Below, piece after piece: positions 1-8,651 of a stretch of 25,799 nucleotides of DNA. The translations under genes were made by a program, and so were the position numbers. This DNA is from Bacillota bacterium. Its GTDB lineage: Bacteria; Bacillota_I; Bacilli_A; Acholeplasmatales; Acholeplasmataceae. Location: NCBI GenBank assembly GCA_023458995.1, contig JAEWVV010000037.1:1-25799 (forward strand), read 5' to 3'. The notes below the pieces were generated by a model. The model was not told where the DNA came from. It did not search any database and saw only the letters and a program-made list of their open reading frames with translations. The first letter of the stretch is position 1. Each line of letters starts with the position of its first letter.

Positions 1-640
1 TATTAACAAGAGGTGATACTTTATATGATTTCATCTTTTTGAAATCATAAGGTTTTAAAAGTTGAGTTAATGTATAGATATTTGTATTTCTTGGATTAAG
101 CCATTCTTTTTCTGATTTTCCATCTAAGATGACGGGCATCCGGTCATGAATCTTCTGCATGAGTTCGTTAGCTTCGGTTGTAATTATTGTACAGGTATGA
201 AGTTTAGTACCATCAGTTCTAATAAATGTAGACCATAAACCAGCCATCGGAAATAATTTTTCATCGGAAAGTTGAATACGCATCGGAGTTTTTCCCTGAT
301 CATCTTTCTTCCATTCATAGAAACTATCAGCTAAGATGACACAACGCTTATGGGTGAGTGAAGGGAGAAAAGAAGGTTTTTCATGGATAGTTTCTGATTT
401 TGCATTAATCATTTGATTACCAATCTTTTCATCTTTCGCAAAGGGTGGGACAAGTCCCCATTTAAGGGTACCCACTCTGTTTTTAGCACCATCATTAATG
501 ATGGTAATGATATCTTGCCCAGGTGCAACATTAAAACGAGGAAGTTCAAAGGCTTCTTTAAGATCATGAATATCGTAATGATCTTCTAAATAAACACGTA
601 AGTCTTCAAGGTCTACCGTGATTGTAAAACGTCCACACAT
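1..640 (-). CDS. yedK: SRAP domain protein (YedK/HMCES-like), partial at left edge
   Basis: The protein begins MCGRF, which places Cys2 as the residue that, after Met removal, crosslinks to abasic sites in single-stranded DNA in the SRAP family. Other SRAP hallmarks follow in order: PRFNVAPGQ, LKWGLVPPF, NAKSETI, FYEWKK and IHDRMPVIL, the last holding the conserved active-site His. The known role is protecting abasic sites at stalled forks. The start is fixed by an AGGAGG a few bases upstream, which lies inside the last codons of the helicase gene; the gap to that gene's stop is 2 bases, so the two are almost certainly co-transcribed and translationally coupled. About 213 residues are visible against a usual 210-240, so only the C-terminal tail is missing off the window. 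Confidence 0.93.
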   Translation of the reverse strand, partial: MCGRFTITVDLEDLRVYLEDHYDIHDLKEAFELPRFNVAPGQDIITIINDGAKNRVGTLKWGLVPPFAKDEKIGNQMINAKSETIHEKPSFLPSLTHKRCVILADSFYEWKKDDQGKTPMRIQLSDEKLFPMAGLWSTFIRTDGTKLHTCTIITTEANELMQKIHDRMPVILDGKSEKEWLNPRNTNIYTLTQLLKPYDFKKMKSYKVSPLVN

Positions 641-642
641 GG

Positions 643-2991
643 TTATTCCTCCTTATACTTATCCCAAAATGGTTTTAGTATATATTTTAAGTCTTTCGGT
701 TTTTTAACAATTTCATAATGTTTCCACTCGGGTGGAAATAAATTAAGATATGTTTTTGTTGTAAAGCGGTCATCAATTAAAATCGCAATTCCATAGTCAC
801 TATCTCTTCTGATCACTCTTCCTACCGCTTGGATGACTTTATTCATGCCAGGGTAGGTATATGCATAATCAAATCCTTTTTGACCAAACGTTAGGTCATA
901 GTAGGTTTTAAGCTGATTGTTTGATTCGGATAACATCGGAAGTCCTACACCAACGATGATGACACCAGATAACATATCACCCACGTAATCAATACCTTCA
1001 GCAAACATACCACCCATCACAAAGAAAGCAAGTTGTGATTTCGGATTGTCTTCTTTAAAGCGTTCAATGATTAAGTCTCTTAAATAAGGTTCCATATCAC
1101 GCTCTTGAATGATTAAGTCAGCATGAATATCATTAGGAAGTTCATCAATGATTTGATTCATATAAAGATAAGAAGGGAAGAAGACGATATAATTACCTTT
1201 CTTAGAGGCTAAGACTTCTAAAATCGTCTCTACAATCGCGTGCTTGGACGCATCCCTGCTTTGATATCTCGTGTTGACCTGATTCATCACAATCAGTTTA
1301 AGTCTATCAGGGTCGAAAGGAGAGCGTATTTTAAGGGTTTCACCGTAACCATCCGTGATTAATTCTTTATAGTATTCGATGGGATAGAGTGTTGCAGAAA
1401 ATAAGACGGTACCATAAGCTTTATTCTTGATGGTATCATAGATAAATTCACTCGCATCGAGACATTGGATGGTTAAGGATATATCATCACCATCAAAGAG
1501 TTCAACATTGGTTAGGAATGCATCATTATAGAAGTCATGAATAATCGAAAATGAAAGAAGTTGTAGATAAACATCCATCACATCTGTTTTTCTTGGATAT
1601 TTAGGCATCTCTTTTAGAGCATTTTCAATTTTTTTCATCAGGTAATGAACTGTTTCAAGAAATTCTTCATCGAGTGTAGGAAAAGATAGAAAATGTTTAG
1701 CAGTTAATTGTTCTTGGTAGCGATCAAATTGATCAAGCATTTTTTTAATTGGTCCTTTTAATGAAGGTTTTAATTTTGAGGATGCTTTTCTAAGTTTAAT
1801 GAATTCAGAACGAATGAGTGTTGCTGAATACATATCTCTTGAACGTTGAATCATATTATGTGCTTCATCCACTAAAATAAGCGGTTTAAAGCTCGAATCA
1901 TCGAAATACCGAATAAGATGTATTCTTGGGTCAAATGCGTAGTTGTAATCGCAAATAATGACATCGACATAATAGGAAACATAAAGACTAAATTCAAAGG
2001 GACATACGGTGTGTTTTCTCGCATAGGATTCAATCACACTTCTGGTCATTAAAGTTTCGTGATCAAAAATATCTTGCATAGCTGTAGTTAACCTGTCAAA
2101 GAAACCTCTAGCAAAAGGACATTTATCGGGATCACATTCTCTTTTTTCAAGAAAACAAGTGACATCTTTAGATGTGATTTCTAATGTTTTCGTCTCTAAG
2201 CCTGCTTCATGGAGGATATCCATGGAATCTAAGGCTACTTTTTTACCTTGAGTTTTAGCAGATAGATAAAAGATTTTTTGGTTATCTTCAGATAGTGATT
2301 TTAAGGTTGCAAAAAGTGATGCCATTGTTTTACCAATACCTGTGGGTGCAATCGCAAACAATAAATCATCATCTTTCATTGTTTGATAGACTGCAGTCAT
2401 CATTTCTCTTTGTCCTCTGCGATATTTATCAAAGGGGAAATAGAGTTTTTCTAGAGATTCTCTTTTTCGATCTAAATGAAGGTAGAGTTTATCGAGCCAT
2501 TTGATGTACTGATTAATGGACTCTTCAAAAAATGGTGTTAAAACGTCAACATCAAAAAAGAAGTTGAAATGACGCATCTTATAATCGGATAATTGAATGT
2601 AGGTGATTCTTCCTTCAATATCATCTTGATGCTCGTTTTTTAAATACATATAAGCATACATCTTAAGTTGAGCTAGATGTTCATTATTCGGTTGATAATC
2701 ATCATTAAAAATAGGGAAACGAGTCGATTTGATTTCTTCAATCCAGCGTTTACCTTCGAGCGAAATGAGTCCATCAATTCGTCCTTGTAGAAGAAGTTCA
2801 ACGTTATCTTTTTGATAGAGATAACTGATGAATACTTCAGCTTCATCTTCTGCTTTATATTTACTTTGAACGTATTGATGAGCTTTTGTTCCTTCAAGAA
2901 GTGAGACGTTTTGAAAAGTCTCAGACGATAAGTCTCCGCTTGCGTATAGAAAAGAAACAAGTTCACCAACACCTACTTTATATCGTTTCAT
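643..2991 (-). CDS. DinG/XPD-family Fe-S DNA helicase with N-terminal RecB/Cas4-type nuclease domain
   Basis: About 782 residues. The first ~170 look like a PD-(D/E)XK nuclease of the RecB/Cas4 group: H38 in a GTKAH motif, D73 in RIDG, E86-x-K88 in EEIKS, and a QxxxY motif near 118-122. The rest is a superfamily 2 XPD/DinG helicase: Walker A APTGIGKT (about 215-222), cysteines at about 279, 286, 291 and 330 that fit the four-Cys iron-sulfur site between motifs I and II, DEAH at about 375-378, and a C-terminal QAVGRVIRR motif VI. It presumably unwinds, and may cut, DNA during repair. An ATG 12 bases upstream is in frame, but I chose the second ATG because GAGGGA sits at the right distance from it. 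The SRAP gene follows directly. The family is sure; the substrate is not known. Confidence 0.88.
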   Translation of the reverse strand: MKRYKVGVGELVSFLYASGDLSSETFQNVSLLEGTKAHQYVQSKYKAEDEAEVFISYLYQKDNVELLLQGRIDGLISLEGKRWIEEIKSTRFPIFNDDYQPNNEHLAQLKMYAYMYLKNEHQDDIEGRITYIQLSDYKMRHFNFFFDVDVLTPFFEESINQYIKWLDKLYLHLDRKRESLEKLYFPFDKYRRGQREMMTAVYQTMKDDDLLFAIAPTGIGKTMASLFATLKSLSEDNQKIFYLSAKTQGKKVALDSMDILHEAGLETKTLEITSKDVTCFLEKRECDPDKCPFARGFFDRLTTAMQDIFDHETLMTRSVIESYARKHTVCPFEFSLYVSYYVDVIICDYNYAFDPRIHLIRYFDDSSFKPLILVDEAHNMIQRSRDMYSATLIRSEFIKLRKASSKLKPSLKGPIKKMLDQFDRYQEQLTAKHFLSFPTLDEEFLETVHYLMKKIENALKEMPKYPRKTDVMDVYLQLLSFSIIHDFYNDAFLTNVELFDGDDISLTIQCLDASEFIYDTIKNKAYGTVLFSATLYPIEYYKELITDGYGETLKIRSPFDPDRLKLIVMNQVNTRYQSRDASKHAIVETILEVLASKKGNYIVFFPSYLYMNQIIDELPNDIHADLIIQERDMEPYLRDLIIERFKEDNPKSQLAFFVMGGMFAEGIDYVGDMLSGVIIVGVGLPMLSESNNQLKTYYDLTFGQKGFDYAYTYPGMNKVIQAVGRVIRRDSDYGIAILIDDRFTTKTYLNLFPPEWKHYEIVKKPKDLKYILKPFWDKYKEE

Positions 2992-3014
2992 AATGTCCCT
3001 CATTTTCTACTTCT

Positions 3015-3020
3015 ATTATA
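3015..3020 (-). promoter_or_regulatory. -10 element for the helicase-SRAP pair
   Basis: A perfect TATAAT on the minus strand lies 23 bases before the chosen helicase start, which would give a very short leader. No good -35 is present at the usual spacing, so this is a partial promoter call. Confidence 0.45.
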
Positions 3021-3111
3021 CGTCAAAAAGGCATCTTTTTGGGGGATAAAACCAAAGTGGTTTAACCTAATTTTCTTAAAAAGAGTTTAATCACTCGATT
3101 TTGTTTTGATT

Positions 3112-3140
3112 TTGAAGTATCCTTTTATTAAGGATATAAA
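3112..3140 (+). promoter_or_regulatory. Promoter of the DUF2804 gene with overlapping inverted repeat
   Basis: TTGAAG at 3112-3117, a spacer of exactly 17 bases, and TATAAA at 3135-3140. The spacer and the start of the -10 hold an inverted repeat, TATCCT and AGGATA around a 7-base centre (3119-3137). A site in this place could act as an operator or be chance in AT-rich DNA. Confidence 0.6.
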
Positions 3141-3160
3141 ATGATTTATGGGAGGATCAT

Positions 3161-4183
3161 ATGGAACAGCATTTATTAACAGAAGGTTTATTACTCGATT
3201 CGAAAGGTAATCTAAATGAAGCTGGATATCACACATCGCTTATTAAGACATATCACAGAAATATGGTCAAAGCAAAAGGCATGCGTATTAAAGAATGGGA
3301 TTATTATTATATTGGTAATGACCATGTGGGTGTTGCATTAACGGTGGCAGATAATTCTTATATGTGGTTAACATCAGCAACCCTTTTTGATTTTGATCAA
3401 GCTAAAGAATTATCGTGGAGTAAGATGGGATGGTTTCCAAATGGTAATCTCAATTTACCTGAAACATCAACTCAAGGCGATGTAGTCTTTAAGAAGAAGA
3501 ATTTCTCATTTGAGTTTAGAATCGAAAATGGCAAGCGATATTTGAAAGCATTCATCAAATCATTTAATGATCAAAAAGATTTAAGTGTTGATTTAGTTCT
3601 AGAAAAAACGATTAAAAATTCAATGGTGATTGCAACTCCTTTTGAAAAACCTAAACATTTTTACTATAATCAAAAGATCAATTTATTAAAAGCATCTGGT
3701 AAAGTTCAATTTGGAGAACAAAACCTTGATTTCAAAGATAGTTACGGTGTTCTTGATTGGGGTAGAGGTGTATGGACATATAAAAATACATGGTACTGGT
3801 CAAGTATGAGTGGCGTTTACCAAAACCATAAGATTGGATTTAATCTTGGTTATGGATTTGGTGATACTAAAAATGCGTCTGAAAATATGTTTTTCTATGA
3901 TGATGAAGTGATCAAGTTAGATGATGTCTTATTTGATATCCCTATGAAAGATGGAAAAGAAGATTACTTAAAACCATGGAACTTCACATCAAAGGATGGA
4001 AGAATCAATCTTGTCTTTGAACCTATTTTAGATAGACACAGTCATTCAAACGTTTTAGTTATTTCTTCAAATCAGCATCAGGTTTTTGGAAAATTCAGTG
4101 GAAGCATTCAAGTGAATCCAAAAAGAAAAATTGAGTTTAAAAACATGATGGGCTTCGCAGAAAAAGTAATGAATAAGTGGTAG
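3161..4183 (+). CDS. DUF2804 family protein
   Basis: 340 residues, preceded by GGGAGG six bases before ATG. The family signature is the aromatic stretch DWGRGVWTYKNTWYW in the middle, together with the early basic segment HRNMVKAKGMRIKEWDYY and many beta-strand-like Trp/Tyr-rich runs. No signal peptide or membrane segment is visible, so it is probably cytoplasmic. The family has no firmly known function; the beta-rich sequence recalls lipocalin/hydroxyneurosporene-synthase-like folds, but that is only an impression. It stands alone between its own promoter and a strong terminator, so it appears to be a single-gene unit unrelated to its neighbours. Confidence 0.85.
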   Translation: MEQHLLTEGLLLDSKGNLNEAGYHTSLIKTYHRNMVKAKGMRIKEWDYYYIGNDHVGVALTVADNSYMWLTSATLFDFDQAKELSWSKMGWFPNGNLNLPETSTQGDVVFKKKNFSFEFRIENGKRYLKAFIKSFNDQKDLSVDLVLEKTIKNSMVIATPFEKPKHFYYNQKINLLKASGKVQFGEQNLDFKDSYGVLDWGRGVWTYKNTWYWSSMSGVYQNHKIGFNLGYGFGDTKNASENMFFYDDEVIKLDDVLFDIPMKDGKEDYLKPWNFTSKDGRINLVFEPILDRHSHSNVLVISSNQHQVFGKFSGSIQVNPKRKIEFKNMMGFAEKVMNKW

Positions 4184-4220
4184 TTATAACTTCTCTAAAC
4201 TTCATGATAGACTTACATTT

Positions 4221-4261
4221 GGCTTTCATTGGGGAATACCCCATTGCAAAGCCATTTTTTT
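4221..4261 (+). terminator. Rho-independent terminator after DUF2804 gene
   Basis: GGCTTT pairs with AAAGCC, and an inner TGGGG pairs with CCCCA around an AATA loop, followed by a run of seven T. It closes the transcription unit before the nrdJ promoter. Confidence 0.85.
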
Positions 4262-4279
4262 AGTCATTGAATGAAAGCG

Positions 4280-4294
4280 TGATACTACGTATCA
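4280..4294. repeat. Palindrome upstream of nrdJ promoter
   Basis: TGATAC-tac-GTATCA, six perfect arms around three bases, about 43 bases before the nrdJ -35. It could be a regulator site. It does not match the NrdR box consensus that I know. Confidence 0.4.
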
Positions 4295-4322
4295 TTTCTT
4301 ACAATTTTTTTCATCGTAAAAT

Positions 4323-4335
4323 CTCGAGTTTCGAG
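4323..4335. repeat. Palindrome abutting the nrdJ -35
   Basis: CTCGA-gtt-TCGAG, five perfect arms, ending one base before the -35 hexamer. The position suits a repressor or activator contact. The regulator is unknown. Confidence 0.4.
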
Positions 4336-4336
4336 G

Positions 4337-4365
4337 TTGAATTCATCATCTAAATGGTTTATAAT
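4337..4365 (+). promoter_or_regulatory. Promoter of nrdJ
   Basis: TTGAAT at 4337-4342, a 17-base spacer, and a perfect TATAAT at 4360-4365. The start of transcription would be near 4372, leaving an untranslated leader of about 65 bases. Confidence 0.8.
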
Positions 4366-4373
4366 ACACGTAA

Positions 4374-4398
4374 ACCGTTTCGTCAGGGGACGTTCGGT
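4374..4398 (+). other. Hairpin at the very 5' end of the nrdJ transcript
   Basis: ACCG pairs with CGGT and CGTC with GACG, separated by a small T-rich internal loop and closed by AGGG. It begins within a few bases of the expected transcription start and is much richer in G and C than its surroundings. It could protect the mRNA 5' end or be part of a regulatory leader; the class is not recognised. Confidence 0.5.
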
Positions 4399-4436
4399 GG
4401 GGATAAATAGATTAAGGGAAAAGGGGATTAAATTCT

Positions 4437-6623
4437 ATGAATGTTATCAAACGCAATGGCACCGCAGAACCATTTGATTTACAAAAAATTGCTCATGCGA
4501 TGCAAAAAGCATATCGCAGTGTTGGTTTGACGTTTTCTGATGAAGAATGTCTAAAGCAAGCACAAGAAATAACAAAGTCATATGCGAAGAATGAAGACGT
4601 CAGTATTGAAACGATTCAAGATGACGTTGAACTCTATTTGATGAAGAAGAAGTATTATGAGGCAGCTCGTTCTTATATCAAATATCGTGAAAAACAAAAG
4701 ACAGACCGGGAAAATCCATGGTCAGACAACGATGAACGCCAAGACTTAATCCTAAAGAAGTATTTGATCAATGGTGAAGATAAGAAAGATTTTATTAAAC
4801 GTATCGCGTTTGGTAAATCTTCATTAGAAAAGATATTTAGACGTAAAGAAGCTATTTTTGGTGGTAGAAACCTTTATGCAATTGGTCGTGATGGTAACAT
4901 TACTGGATCAAACTGCTATGTGGTAAGAGACCCTGAAGATAGTTTGGAAAGCATTTATAAAGTTGACTACCAAATCGCTAGAACCTATTCTTATGGTGGC
5001 GGTCAAGGGATGAACTTATCAAAGATTCGCCCAAAGGGTGCTAAAGTTAATAACTCTTCGAATACGACACCAGGTGTCATGGTATTCGCAGAAAAGTATT
5101 CACATACAACACTGAATACACAACAAGATAATCGTCGTGGCGCATTGATGCTTGTTTTAAACATCGATCACCCTGATATTATCGACTTTATTACAACAAA
5201 ACTCGATTTATCTAAGGTTAATGGCGCAAATATTTCAATCGCAATTACAGATGCTTTCATGGAAGCTGCTAAGAAAGATGAAATGTGGTCTATGAAGTTT
5301 GAAACACCTTATGAAATCATCGAGAAAAAGATGAAGGCGAGAGATTTGCTCAAATTAGTCGGTTACGCTGCACATACCATGGGTGACCCAGGTGTTATTT
5401 TCATCGACCATATGAATGATTATCATTTCTTATCTGAATATGAAGATGTTAAATTTACAGCAACCAATCCATGTGGAGAACAACCACTTATGCCACATGG
5501 TTCATGTAACCTGGGTAGCATTAACTTAAATGCATTTGTTAAAAATGCGTTTACGGAAAATGCAGCATACGATTGGGAAAGATTCGATTTCGTCGTTTCA
5601 GAAATGATCGTAGCGCTTGATGATTTATTGACAATGCTTGGTGATCGCCATGCACTTCTTGAACAAAGAGAACACGTTGTTCAGTTTAGAGAAGTTGGTC
5701 TTGGTGTCATGGGTTTAGCTGACCTTGCATTATCCATGAGACTTCCTTATGGTAGTCCAGAATTCTTAGAGTTCTTAGATAAACTTATGCGCCGTATGTT
5801 AAATGCTGCAGCAAAAGCTTCAGCACTACGTGCAAAAGAACTTGGAGCATTCCCACGTTTTGATTATGAAAAGATTTCAAAATCCACGTTCTATCAAACA
5901 GGTATTGATCCAGAAACAGATGCACTCATTAAAGAATATGGTATGAGAAACTCAAGACTCTTATCGATTGCACCTACTGGATCGATTTCAAATATTCTTG
6001 GTGTAAGTGGCGGTGTAGAGCCATTCTTCCAAATTAATTACACAAGACGTATCGTGTCTATGTTCGAAGAAGAAAAGACAATTACCATTTGGGAAAAGAC
6101 ACCACTTGCTTTAGCGAAAGCAATGGGCGTATCTCCAGATGCACTTCCTGAATGGGCACTGATTACTTCACAAAATATTGATTTTATGGACCGTGCAAAA
6201 GTACAGGCAACCATTCAAAAATATGTGGATACAGCGATTAGTTCGACATTTAACTTACACAATAGTGCAACCGTCGATGATGTCATGAACATTTATGATA
6301 CAGCTTGGAAGTTAGGATTTAAAGGCGCTACAGTATTTAGAGACCGTTGTGCGAAGATTGGTATTTTAGATGGCGTGAATGAAAATACAGAAGACTTAAA
6401 TCCAGCAGTACCTCCTCATGTTCATCTAGAAGAAAAATGGATTAACAAGAAGACTCAAGAAGTTAAAGAATATGTCACACACATTTCTGTTTCATCTTCA
6501 GGACATACTCCTGAAAAGATTGAAAAAGAATTATGCCCACTCTGTGGTGATGTTCTGGTTAAGAAGCAAGGATGCATTCATTGCAATAACCCAGAATGTG
6601 ATTACGAAAAGTGCGCGATCTAA
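4437..6623 (+). CDS. nrdJ: Adenosylcobalamin-dependent (class II) ribonucleotide reductase
   Basis: 728 residues; reduces ribonucleotides to deoxyribonucleotides using a radical made from coenzyme B12. An ATP-cone begins the protein (VIKRNGTAEPFD). The catalytic barrel shows SNCYVV with C160, YGGGQGMNLSKIRPKGA, NPCGEQP with the likely thiyl C346, GSCNLGSIN with C357, and the nucleotide-loop PTGSISNILG. The NPCGEQPL form and the single-subunit size fit class II rather than class Ia/Ib. The C-terminus is a cysteine-rich tail (C700, C703, C713, C716, C721, C726) of the type that carries the re-reducing thiols or a zinc site. The ribosome site AAGGGG is rather far, about 10 bases, from ATG. It is a single-gene unit with its own promoter and terminator. 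The cofactor need links it to the cobalamin riboswitch at the right end. Confidence 0.93.
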   Translation: MNVIKRNGTAEPFDLQKIAHAMQKAYRSVGLTFSDEECLKQAQEITKSYAKNEDVSIETIQDDVELYLMKKKYYEAARSYIKYREKQKTDRENPWSDNDERQDLILKKYLINGEDKKDFIKRIAFGKSSLEKIFRRKEAIFGGRNLYAIGRDGNITGSNCYVVRDPEDSLESIYKVDYQIARTYSYGGGQGMNLSKIRPKGAKVNNSSNTTPGVMVFAEKYSHTTLNTQQDNRRGALMLVLNIDHPDIIDFITTKLDLSKVNGANISIAITDAFMEAAKKDEMWSMKFETPYEIIEKKMKARDLLKLVGYAAHTMGDPGVIFIDHMNDYHFLSEYEDVKFTATNPCGEQPLMPHGSCNLGSINLNAFVKNAFTENAAYDWERFDFVVSEMIVALDDLLTMLGDRHALLEQREHVVQFREVGLGVMGLADLALSMRLPYGSPEFLEFLDKLMRRMLNAAAKASALRAKELGAFPRFDYEKISKSTFYQTGIDPETDALIKEYGMRNSRLLSIAPTGSISNILGVSGGVEPFFQINYTRRIVSMFEEEKTITIWEKTPLALAKAMGVSPDALPEWALITSQNIDFMDRAKVQATIQKYVDTAISSTFNLHNSATVDDVMNIYDTAWKLGFKGATVFRDRCAKIGILDGVNENTEDLNPAVPPHVHLEEKWINKKTQEVKEYVTHISVSSSGHTPEKIEKELCPLCGDVLVKKQGCIHCNNPECDYEKCAI

Positions 6624-6632
6624 ATTCAAATT

Positions 6633-6661
6633 GGACATCTCAAGCAGATGTCCTTTTTTTT
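6633..6661 (+). terminator. Rho-independent terminator after nrdJ
   Basis: GGACATCT and AGATGTCC form a perfect 8-base stem around CAAGC, followed by eight T. Confidence 0.93.
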
Positions 6662-6720
6662 ATCAAAAATGAGTAAAATAACATAATTGGCACTTTAATA
6701 CCTGGATTGCCATTTATTGC

Positions 6721-6748
6721 TTGACATTCTTTTTGTTTTGGATAAAAT
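6721..6748 (+). promoter_or_regulatory. Promoter of htpG-ridA
   Basis: A perfect TTGACA at 6721-6726 and TAAAAT at 6743-6748, 16 bases apart. The leader would be only about 16-20 bases. No CIRCE or CtsR-type heat-shock operator is visible around it. Confidence 0.7.
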
Positions 6749-6770
6749 GATAAATGGAGGCGAAATCAAT

Positions 6771-8648
6771 ATGGCAAAAACACAAAGCTTTAAAACAGAA
6801 TCTCAGAAATTGTTACATTTGATGACCCATTCGATTTATACGCAAAAGGAAATCTTTTTACGCGAACTAATTTCGAATGCAAGTGATGCGATCGACAAGC
6901 GTCACTACTTATCATTAACGGATCAAAAGGTACCATCCACGACTTATGAAATATGGTTAACACCTGATGAGACAACGCGTACATTAAAGATTAAAGATAA
7001 TGGAATTGGGTTCACAGAAGAAGAATTAATTGAAAATTTAGGTACAATCGCTCAAAGTGGATCAAAGGCATTCATGGAAAAAGTTGAAGCAAAAGATGTT
7101 TCAATTATTGGACAGTTTGGTGTTGGATTTTATTCAGCATTCATGGTTTCTAAAGAAGTTGTTGTAGAAACAAGATCACCTTATGCAGACAAGGGTTATC
7201 GCTGGAGTTCAAATGGTGAAGATTCTTACACCATTGAAGAGATTGAACGTGATGAAATCGGTACAGAAATTACATTATATTTAAGAGATGATGAAAAAGA
7301 CGAAGATACAGAAGAAGACTTTTCACGCTTCTTAAGTGAATACCAACTCAAAAACTTAGTTAAGAAGTACTCTGATTATGTACGATTCCCCATCAAGATG
7401 ATGGTAAAGACATATGAAGATAAGAAAGAAAAGATTGAAGAACAGACTTTAAACCAAATGGTTCCTATTTGGAAACGTTCAAAAGCTGATATTAAAGAAG
7501 AAGACATGAACGATTTCTATCAACATCATTTCAGTGATTATGAAAATCCATTAAAAGTCATTCATACTGATGTTGAAGGTATGTTAACCTATACAGCATT
7601 ACTCTTTATTCCAAAGAAACCAGCTTACGATTTCTATAGTGAACACTATGAAAAGGGTCTACAACTTTATTCAAAAGGTGTCTTCATTCAAGATAAGAAT
7701 AAAGACTTAATTCCAGATTACTTTAAGTTTGTTAAAGGTCTTGTCGATTCAGCAGACATTTCATTAAATATTTCAAGAGAACTATTACAACAGGATAAAC
7801 AAGTTAAAAAAATTGCATCACATCTTGAAAAGAAGATTAAAAATGAATTAGAAAGTATGCTTTCTAGTGATCGCGATAAATACATTGAGTTCTACGATAA
7901 CTACAAGATTACCTTAAAATATGGTGTTTATGATCAATTTGGTTTAAACAAAGAAAAACTACAAGATTTGATTATGTTTAAAACATCAAAGAGTGATGAA
8001 TACATCACATTAAAAGAATATATTGAACGTAAACCAGAAGATCAAAAAGCAATCTATTATGCATCCGGCAAATCGAAATCATTCATTTTATCACTTCCAC
8101 AGATGGATGTGATGAAAGAAAAAAATGTTGAAGTCTTGTTATTCACCGATGAAATCGATGAATTCATGATTCAGATGATGCAAAACTATGCTGATGTTCC
8201 ATTTAAATCTGTTCAACAAGGTGAAGCTGATTTTGTTGATGAAACAAAGAAAGAAGATTTAAAGAAAAAGGAAAAAGAACATAAAGACATCTTAAAAGCA
8301 ATTAAAGAAGCATTAAAAGATAAAGTTAAAGATGTCAAATTATCAGGAAGATTAAAAGAATCTGCAGTATGTTTAGTATCTGGTGAAGGTTTATCGCTTG
8401 AAATGGAAAAGATTTTAAAGACGATGCCCAATCAAACCGATATAAAAGCAGATCGTATTCTAGAGATTAACCCTGAACATGAACTTTTTGCAGCACTTAA
8501 TAAAATCTATCAAAAAGATGAGAAGAAGATGGATGATTATGCGTCAATTCTCTATTATCAAGCGTTACTTGTTGAAGGATTACCAATTGAAAACCCAACT
8601 GAGTTTTCAAATCAGCTTGTTAAACTGATGATTGAATCGTCGAACTAA
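6771..8648 (+). CDS. htpG: Hsp90-family chaperone HtpG
   Basis: 625 residues, the usual length for bacterial Hsp90. The GHKL ATPase domain shows ELISNASDA, DNGIGFT, the lid region IAQSGS and GQFGVGFYSAFMV, then GTEITLYL. The middle domain contains YSKGVFIQD and the catalytic-loop segment NISRELLQQ; the C-terminal dimer domain ends in acidic and basic helices. A longer reading frame extends 54 bases upstream, but I chose this ATG because GGAGG lies 11 bases before it and the protein then begins MAKTQSFKTE, where alignable Hsp90 sequence starts; the extension would overlap the promoter. It is a cytosolic ATP-dependent folding factor. The ridA gene starts 3 bases after its stop. Confidence 0.96.
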   Translation: MAKTQSFKTESQKLLHLMTHSIYTQKEIFLRELISNASDAIDKRHYLSLTDQKVPSTTYEIWLTPDETTRTLKIKDNGIGFTEEELIENLGTIAQSGSKAFMEKVEAKDVSIIGQFGVGFYSAFMVSKEVVVETRSPYADKGYRWSSNGEDSYTIEEIERDEIGTEITLYLRDDEKDEDTEEDFSRFLSEYQLKNLVKKYSDYVRFPIKMMVKTYEDKKEKIEEQTLNQMVPIWKRSKADIKEEDMNDFYQHHFSDYENPLKVIHTDVEGMLTYTALLFIPKKPAYDFYSEHYEKGLQLYSKGVFIQDKNKDLIPDYFKFVKGLVDSADISLNISRELLQQDKQVKKIASHLEKKIKNELESMLSSDRDKYIEFYDNYKITLKYGVYDQFGLNKEKLQDLIMFKTSKSDEYITLKEYIERKPEDQKAIYYASGKSKSFILSLPQMDVMKEKNVEVLLFTDEIDEFMIQMMQNYADVPFKSVQQGEADFVDETKKEDLKKKEKEHKDILKAIKEALKDKVKDVKLSGRLKESAVCLVSGEGLSLEMEKILKTMPNQTDIKADRILEINPEHELFAALNKIYQKDEKKMDDYASILYYQALLVEGLPIENPTEFSNQLVKLMIESSN

Positions 8649-8651
8649 ACT

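Noticed and set aside
4270..4290. cre-like site (TGAAAGCG...) upstream of nrdJ
   Set aside because: Only the left half fits; the right half lacks the conserved CA end and the central T, so it is probably chance.
6662..6770. Heat-shock operator (CIRCE or CtsR box) before htpG
   Set aside because: Only a weak 5-base TGGCA/TGCCA pair is present; it does not match CIRCE (TTAGCACTC-N9-GAGTGCTAA) or the CtsR repeat.
6717..6770. Upstream 18-codon extension of htpG
   Set aside because: It would start inside the promoter and lacks a ribosome site; the ATG at 6771 has GGAGG and begins the conserved protein.
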